A DNA stretch of 45,432 nucleotides from contig DASPLX010000048.1 in assembly GCA_035627375.1 (NCBI GenBank), positions 1-45,432 of the forward strand, written 5' to 3'. Under the pieces are notes generated by a model, which worked only from the letters and a program-made list of their open reading frames with translations, did not search any database and was not told where the DNA came from. This DNA is from DASPLX01 sp035627375. GTDB lineage: Bacteria > Pseudomonadota > Gammaproteobacteria > Burkholderiales > Burkholderiaceae_D. A program made the translations under genes and the position numbers. Each line of letters opens with the position of its first letter. Position 1 is the stretch's first letter. Positions 41,236 to 45,432 of the stretch are shown here, piece by piece.

Positions 41236-43009
41236 AGTCCAAAAGAGCGATCGCGGTCGGCGCGTCGGACGCCGTCATCGCCAGGTCTTCGAATTCGTTG
41301 ACCTTGTCGATCTCGGTGCCCATCGAAATGTTCGTCACGCGCTCGAGGATGATTTCGACCACCACCGGCACGCGATGCTGCTTCATCAAGGCGCGCGCCT
41401 GCTCGAAGGCGGGCAGGATATCTTCATGCTTGCGCACGCGGATCGCCTTGCAGCCGAGGCCTTCGACAACGGCGACATGATCGACGCCGTAGCCGTTCAA
41501 TTCGGGGGCGTTGATGTTCTCGAACGACAGTTGCACGCAGTAATCCATATCGAAGCCGCGCTGCGACTGGCGGATCAGACCGAGGTAGGAGTTGTTCACC
41601 ACCACGTGCAGGTACGGCAGGTTGAATTGCGCGCCGACCGCGAGTTCTTCGATCAGGAATTGGAAGTCGTAGTCGCCCGAGATCGCCACCACTTCGCGTT
41701 GCGGATCGGCGGCGCACACGCCGAGCGCCGCCGGTATCGTCCAGCCGAGCGGGCCGGCCTGGCCGCAGTTGATCCAGTTGCGCGGCTTGTAGACATGCAG
41801 GAATTGCGCGGCGGCGATCTGCGACAGGCCGATCGTGCTGACGTAGCAAGTGTCGCGACCGAAGGCGCGGTTCATCTCTTCGTACACGCGCTGCGGTTTG
41901 ATCGGCGTGTTGTCGAAGTGAGTGCGGCGCAACAGCGTACGCTTGCGGTGCTGGCATTCGTCGACCCAGACGGCGCGGTCTCTCAGCTTGCCGGCATCGC
42001 GCCATTCGCGCGCGACTTCGACGAACAGCTTGAGCGCCGCGCCGGCATCCGACACGATGCCGTAGTCGGGGCCGAACACGCGGCCGATCTGGGTCGGTTC
42101 GATATCGACGTGCACGAACTTGCGGCCCTTGGTGTAGACGTCGACCGAGCCGGTGTGGCGATTGGCCCAACGGTTGCCGATGCCGAGCACGAAGTCGGAC
42201 GCGAGCAAGGTCGCGTTGCCGTAGCGGTGGCTGGTTTGCAGACCGACCATGCCCACCATCAACGGATGGTCGTCGGGAATGACGCCCCAGCCCATCAGCG
42301 TCGGAATCACCGGCACGCCCGTGATCTCGGCAAACTCCACCAATAGCGCCGCGGCATCGGCATTGATGATGCCGCCGCCGGCCGTGATCAGCGGACGTTC
42401 GGCCTCGTTGAGCATGGCGAGCGCTTTCTCGATCTGGGCGCGCGTCGCCTGCGGTTTGTAGACGGGCAAGGGTTCATAGGTGTCTGGATCGAACTCGATC
42501 TCGGCCACTTGCACGTCGAACGGCAGATCGATCAGCACCGGGCCGGGACGGCCGGAACGCATCAGGTGGAAGGCTTGCTGGAACACGCGCGGCACCAAGG
42601 CCGGTTCGCGCACGGTAACCGCCCACTTGGTGACGGGCTTGGCGATCGACTCGATATCGACCGCCTGGAAATCTTCCTTGTACAAGCGGGCGCGCGGCGC
42701 CTGGCCGGTGATGCACAGGATCGGGATCGAATCGGCCTGGGCCGAGTACAGGCCGGTGATCATGTCGGTGCCGGCCGGACCGGAAGTTCCGATGCAGACG
42801 CCGATATTGCCGGCCTTGGCGCGCGTGTAACCCTCGGCCATGTGCGAGGCGCCTTCGACGTGGCGCGCCAAGACATGCTGGACCGAGCCGCGCTTTCTGA
42901 GCGCCGCGTAGAACGGATTGATCGCCGCGCCGGGCACGCCGAACGCCTGGGCGATGCCTTCCTTTTCGAGTACATGGACCGCCGCTTCGGCCGCTGTCAT
43001 CTTTGCCAT
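41234..43009 (-). CDS. gcl: glyoxylate carboligase
   Basis: Gcl joins two glyoxylate molecules to tartronate semialdehyde with loss of CO2. The 591-residue protein has the thiamine-diphosphate enzyme layout, with GVPGAAINPFYAAL at 24-37 and the ThDP-binding block starting GDYDFQFLIEEL. The catalytic glutamate of most ThDP enzymes is replaced by Val51 (ARHVEGA), the known hallmark of glyoxylate carboligase. GGGGG lies before the chosen start; a longer frame upstream looks non-coding. It is the first gene of the operon and divergent from a LysR regulator. Confidence 0.97.
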   Translation of the reverse strand: MAKMTAAEAAVHVLEKEGIAQAFGVPGAAINPFYAALRKRGSVQHVLARHVEGASHMAEGYTRAKAGNIGVCIGTSGPAGTDMITGLYSAQADSIPILCITGQAPRARLYKEDFQAVDIESIAKPVTKWAVTVREPALVPRVFQQAFHLMRSGRPGPVLIDLPFDVQVAEIEFDPDTYEPLPVYKPQATRAQIEKALAMLNEAERPLITAGGGIINADAAALLVEFAEITGVPVIPTLMGWGVIPDDHPLMVGMVGLQTSHRYGNATLLASDFVLGIGNRWANRHTGSVDVYTKGRKFVHVDIEPTQIGRVFGPDYGIVSDAGAALKLFVEVAREWRDAGKLRDRAVWVDECQHRKRTLLRRTHFDNTPIKPQRVYEEMNRAFGRDTCYVSTIGLSQIAAAQFLHVYKPRNWINCGQAGPLGWTIPAALGVCAADPQREVVAISGDYDFQFLIEELAVGAQFNLPYLHVVVNNSYLGLIRQSQRGFDMDYCVQLSFENINAPELNGYGVDHVAVVEGLGCKAIRVRKHEDILPAFEQARALMKQHRVPVVVEIILERVTNISMGTEIDKVNEFEDLAMTASDAPTAIALLD

Positions 43010-43137
43010 AAAAACCCCCAATTCCTTGACGTGTCGGTTGGATTCGATGGTTTGGATGCTATACCCGACATTCGCGGCTGAGAATGAGACAAACAGTCCA
43101 TATATTCCATACTCCACGTATCGAATCGGAGACTTCC

Positions 43138-44049
43138 ATGGACAAGCTCAAGCAGATCGAAGCCTTTGTCGATGCCATCGAAAAAGGCAGCATGGCGCGC
43201 GCTGCACTCGAACAGGGCGTCACGCCGGTGGTGCTGGGACGGCGTATCGATGCGCTGGAAAAGCGGCTCGGCGTGAAGCTGATGCATCGCACCACCCGCC
43301 ATCTCACGCTGACCGAGCAAGGCACGGTGTTTCTCGACCATTGCCGCAAGTTGCTCGACGAGCTCGATCATGCGGAACAGGAAGTATCGGAAGGCCGGCA
43401 CAAGGCGACCGGGCATCTGGTCGTCTCCACGCCGGCCGCGTTCGGACGCAAGCACGTCGCGCCGCACGCGCCGGCATTCCTGAAGGCGAATCCCGAAGTG
43501 CAGATCTCGTTCAACCTGACCGACCGCGTGGTCGACCTGGTGCGCGAAGGCTATGACCTGGGCATCCGCATCGGCGGCGCGATCGATCCGAATTTCGTGG
43601 CGGTGAAGCTGGCGAGCAATCGCCGCGTCGTGTGCGGCACGCCCGAATATTTCGAGCGCCACGGCATACCGCGCACGCTCGAGGATCTGGAAGATCACAA
43701 TTGCCTGGCGTTCAACCTGCAAGGCGGCCAGCAGCGCGGCTGGTTTTTCCAGCAGCATGGCAAGCCGGTGACGATCCGCGTGAACGGTAATCTCGACTGC
43801 AACGACGGCGAACTGCTGCACCGCTGGGCCTGCGAGGGATTGGGATTGGCGTGGCGCTCGACCTGGGAGATCCAGTCCGAACTGGCGTCGGGCGAGCTGA
43901 TCACGGTGCTCGACGACTATGCGCTGCCGCAATACGACATCATGGCCGTCTATCCGCAGCAGCGGCATTTGCCGGCGAAGATCCGTTTTTTCATCGATTG
44001 GCTGAAGGCCGTCTATGCACGGCCCGGTTACTGGACGCAGGTGACCTGA
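43138..44049 (+). CDS. LysR-family regulator divergent from gcl
   Basis: A 303-residue LysR-type regulator of the CrgA/AaeR-like branch. The helix-turn-helix occupies about 1-60 (KLKQIEAFVDAIEKGSMARAA, then VTPVVLGRRIDALEKRLG), followed by the LysR substrate-binding domain (TGHLVVSTPAAFGRKHVAP, EGYDLGIRIGGAI). The ATG at 43138 with GGAGA upstream is preferred; an ATG 54 bp upstream adds a tail untypical of the family. It lies 128 bp from the gcl start in divergent orientation and most likely controls the glyoxylate operon. Confidence 0.9.
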   Translation: MDKLKQIEAFVDAIEKGSMARAALEQGVTPVVLGRRIDALEKRLGVKLMHRTTRHLTLTEQGTVFLDHCRKLLDELDHAEQEVSEGRHKATGHLVVSTPAAFGRKHVAPHAPAFLKANPEVQISFNLTDRVVDLVREGYDLGIRIGGAIDPNFVAVKLASNRRVVCGTPEYFERHGIPRTLEDLEDHNCLAFNLQGGQQRGWFFQQHGKPVTIRVNGNLDCNDGELLHRWACEGLGLAWRSTWEIQSELASGELITVLDDYALPQYDIMAVYPQQRHLPAKIRFFIDWLKAVYARPGYWTQVT

Positions 44050-44264
44050 CGCGGCAAGGGTTTTGCTTACCTCTGCCGGGAGCGAGTACGCACACTATTG
44101 ATATTTTGAAAATGGCCTATATTTCCCGGGAAGTTGCTATCTCGACCTGCCTTTTTAATACATCGCAACTTTTGGACTCAAGACTGTTCTAAGCATATGT
44201 TCAGAATGCAATAGAAATTCGTCTTTTTATAGCGAGTAGCTATGATCGTTTTTGGAAACGCCGA
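44050..44264. other. AT-rich gene-free stretch before the rpoH control region
   Basis: Together with the leader up to 44361 this is a 312-bp stretch without a gene. It turns AT-rich after about 44085 and contains scattered promoter-like elements such as TTTATAG near 44226, but no coding frame of substance, RNA gene or repeat I can support. Extra rpoH promoters would be expected here. Confidence 0.4.
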
Positions 44265-44291
44265 TTAGCACTCACCGGAAGAGAGTGCTAA
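44265..44291 (+). promoter_or_regulatory. perfect CIRCE element (HrcA operator) before rpoH
   Basis: TTAGCACTC (44265-44273), nine bases, then GAGTGCTAA (44283-44291) is an exact match to the CIRCE consensus TTAGCACTC-N9-GAGTGCTAA, the operator of the heat-shock repressor HrcA. It covers the likely promoter: TTAGCA (44265) as -35 and TAATAT (44289) as -10, 18 bp apart. HrcA bound here would block rpoH transcription at normal temperature. Confidence 0.95.
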
Positions 44292-44309
44292 TATATAGCC
44301 GAATATCAA

Positions 44310-44331
44310 GCCGGCAAGTTCAGTTGCCGGC
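44310..44331 (+). promoter_or_regulatory. GCCGGCAA hairpin in the rpoH leader
   Basis: GCCGGCAA (44310-44317) and TTGCCGGC (44324-44331) form a perfect 8-bp stem with a six-base loop, followed by CTTTTCC. The T-tract after it resembles an attenuator. The CTTTTCC could also pair with the purine-rich AAGGAAAG before the rpoH ribosome site (AAGGAG at 44351-44356). Confidence 0.6.
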
Positions 44332-44361
44332 CTTTTCCGAGAAGGAAAGCAAGGAGAAAGC

Positions 44362-45249
44362 ATGAAAGCACAAACTGCATTGGTTCCGGCGAACAACGCT
44401 CTGGCACTCGGCTTTTCCGGCAGCTTGGGCAACATCGACGCCTATATCTCGGCAGTGAACCGCTTACCGATGCTGTCCCAGGAAGAAGAAACTTCCTTGG
44501 CGCGCCGCTTGCGCGACAACAATGACCTGGCGGCCGCCCAGCAGCTGATCATGTCGCACCTGCGCCTGGTGGTATCGATCGCGCGCGGTTACCTCGGCTA
44601 CGGCTTACCCCATGCCGACCTGATCCAGGAAGGCAACATCGGCTTGATGAAAGCCGTCAAGCGCTTCGATCCGGATCAGGGTGTGCGCCTCGTGTCCTAC
44701 GCGATGCATTGGATCAAGGCTGAGATCCACGAATACATCCTGAAGAACTGGCGTCTCGTGAAGATCGCGACGACCAAGGCGCAGCGCAAGCTGTTCTTCA
44801 ATCTGCGCAGCCACAAGGAAGGCCTCGATGCGATGTCGCAGGAGCAAGTCGATTCGCTTGCGAAGACCTTGAACGTCAAGCGCGAGGAAGTGATCGAGAT
44901 GGAAACGCGCCTGTCCGGCCATGACGTGGCGCTCGAAGCGCCGACCGACGACGATGACGACAAATTCGCGCCGATCGCCTACTTGTCGTCCGAATCGAGC
45001 GAACCGACCAAGGTGCTGGAAGCGAAGCAATACGATCGCCTGCAGACCGAAGGCTTGGAAAGCGCGCTCGGCAAGCTCGATCCCCGTTCGCGCCGTATCG
45101 TGGAAGCGCGCTGGCTCGCCAGCGACGACGGTTCCGGCGCGACGCTGCACGAGCTGGCCGACGAATTCGGGGTGTCTGCGGAACGCGTGCGTCAGATCGA
45201 GGCGGCGGCGTTGAAAAAAATGCGCGGTGCGCTGGCGGCATATGCGTAA
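44362..45249 (+). CDS. rpoH: heat-shock sigma factor RpoH (sigma-32)
   Basis: A 295-residue sigma-70-family protein of the RpoH type. Region 2 spans DLIQEGNIGLMKAVKRFDP through VSYAMHWIKAEIHEYILKNW; the RpoH box QRKLFFNLR is at 141-149, which identifies sigma-32; region 4 at the C-terminus has LHELADEFGVSAERVRQIEAAAL. It directs core RNA polymerase to chaperone and protease genes. AAGGAG precedes the ATG. The gene sits behind a perfect CIRCE element and a structured leader, and ends at an intrinsic terminator 23 bp after its stop. Confidence 0.98.
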   Translation: MKAQTALVPANNALALGFSGSLGNIDAYISAVNRLPMLSQEEETSLARRLRDNNDLAAAQQLIMSHLRLVVSIARGYLGYGLPHADLIQEGNIGLMKAVKRFDPDQGVRLVSYAMHWIKAEIHEYILKNWRLVKIATTKAQRKLFFNLRSHKEGLDAMSQEQVDSLAKTLNVKREEVIEMETRLSGHDVALEAPTDDDDDKFAPIAYLSSESSEPTKVLEAKQYDRLQTEGLESALGKLDPRSRRIVEARWLASDDGSGATLHELADEFGVSAERVRQIEAAALKKMRGALAAYA

Positions 45250-45272
45250 GCCCCGCATGCATGACAAAAGCG

Positions 45273-45300
45273 AAGGCGCTCAATCGGGCGCCTTTTTTTT
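45273..45300 (+). terminator. Rho-independent terminator of rpoH
   Basis: AAGGCGC (45273-45279) pairs with GCGCCTT (45288-45294) around an eight-base loop, and the T-run reaches 45300. A textbook intrinsic terminator. Confidence 0.93.
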
Positions 45301-45332
45301 GGTTCATCGTAGAATTCCGGGGAGTTTTCCGA

Positions 45333-45369
45333 GCTTGCTATCCTGTGTTGTCACAGGAAGGGAGCAAGC
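45333..45369 (+). promoter_or_regulatory. two-part hairpin burying the ribosome site of the terminal gene
   Basis: GCTTGCT (45333-45339) pairs with AGCAAGC (45363-45369) and, inside it, CCTGTG (45342-45347) with CACAGG (45352-45357). The likely ribosome site AGGAAGGGAG falls within this structure, and the outer stem ends exactly before the ATG at 45370. Translation on transcripts entering from outside would be suppressed. Confidence 0.6.
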
Positions 45370-45432
45370 ATGCTGGACCGGAAGACGCTGGAAGCGATGG
45401 GTGGCTGGAAGGGTTATCGGATCGAGAAGGTG
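45370..45432 (+). CDS. N-terminus of a probable ISL3-type transposase (partial)
   Basis: The last 21 codons, MLDRKTLEAMGGWKGYRIEKV, are cut off by the window edge. From memory, several ISL3-family transposases of betaproteobacteria begin with similar residues (MLDRK, GGW.GY). A possible left end of the element, GGGGAGTTTTCCGAGC, starts near 45319. With only 21 residues the family is tentative. Confidence 0.4.
   Translation, partial: MLDRKTLEAMGGWKGYRIEKV

Noticed and set aside
1..45432. CRISPR arrays, tRNA or rRNA genes
   Set aside because: No regularly spaced repeats and no cloverleaf or rRNA-like stretch were seen on reading through the window.

Overview
The window reads as a chromosomal segment of a betaproteobacterium, most likely Burkholderiales and probably Oxalobacteraceae-like. 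This rests on the high-GC coding style, a minus-strand gcl-hyi-glxR-ttuD-pyk operon, a PHA depolymerase with a phasin-like partner, a DUF3348/DUF802/OmpA/DUF2894 operon, and an rpoH gene behind a CIRCE element. Family names were assigned by eye, without a database search.

Layout. 1-1154: end of an unknown gene, a class II aldolase-like protein and a 4-oxalocrotonate tautomerase-like protein. 1170-12808: a purine (urate) degradation region with a histidine ammonia-lyase-like enzyme and PuuD (minus), a divergent LysR regulator, a solute-binding protein, an M61 peptidase, small membrane proteins (one split by an in-frame stop), UraH (minus), PuuE and a UraD-AllC fusion (plus). 13012-17695: a chemoreceptor, a lipoprotein, an AraC regulator and a cytochrome P450. 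17747-21045 (minus): a large protein of unknown family with a Q/S/P-rich N-terminus, a phasin-like protein and a PHA depolymerase. 21205-25487: an NTF2-like secreted protein, a glyoxalase-type protein, a three-gene GMC dehydrogenase operon whose first gene carries a frameshift in a C run, and an RHH protein. 25547-28440: GloB, histidine kinase, response regulator. 28491-32959: four overlapping genes encoding a MotAB/ZorAB-like membrane motor with two uncharacterised partners. 33152-36605: DM13 protein, a decayed sulfatase-like pseudogene, PadR plus a HAAS membrane protein, and a metallophosphoesterase. 36686-44049: the glyoxylate-to-pyruvate operon and its divergent LysR regulator. 44265-45300: CIRCE, structured leader, rpoH, terminator. 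From about 45319 an insertion-sequence-like end begins.

How the genes work together. PuuD, UraH, UraD, PuuE and AllC take urate through 5-hydroxyisourate, OHCU and allantoin to allantoate and ureidoglycine or ureidoglycolate. Gcl, Hyi, GlxR, TtuD and Pyk take the resulting glyoxylate through tartronate semialdehyde, hydroxypyruvate and glycerate to 2-phosphoglycerate and pyruvate. The window therefore holds most of a urate-to-pyruvate route; xanthine dehydrogenase, ureidoglycolate lyase/hydrolase and enolase are not here.

The strongest candidate for a little-described system is the 28655-32959 operon: an ExbB/MotA-like membrane protein with a roughly 540-residue cytoplasmic helical tail, a MotB/OmpA-like partner with an aspartate placed like that of MotB, and two cytosolic proteins (DUF3348 and DUF2894 types). 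Its architecture resembles the ZorAB motor of Zorya anti-phage defence, but the known Zorya effectors are absent. Its function is open.
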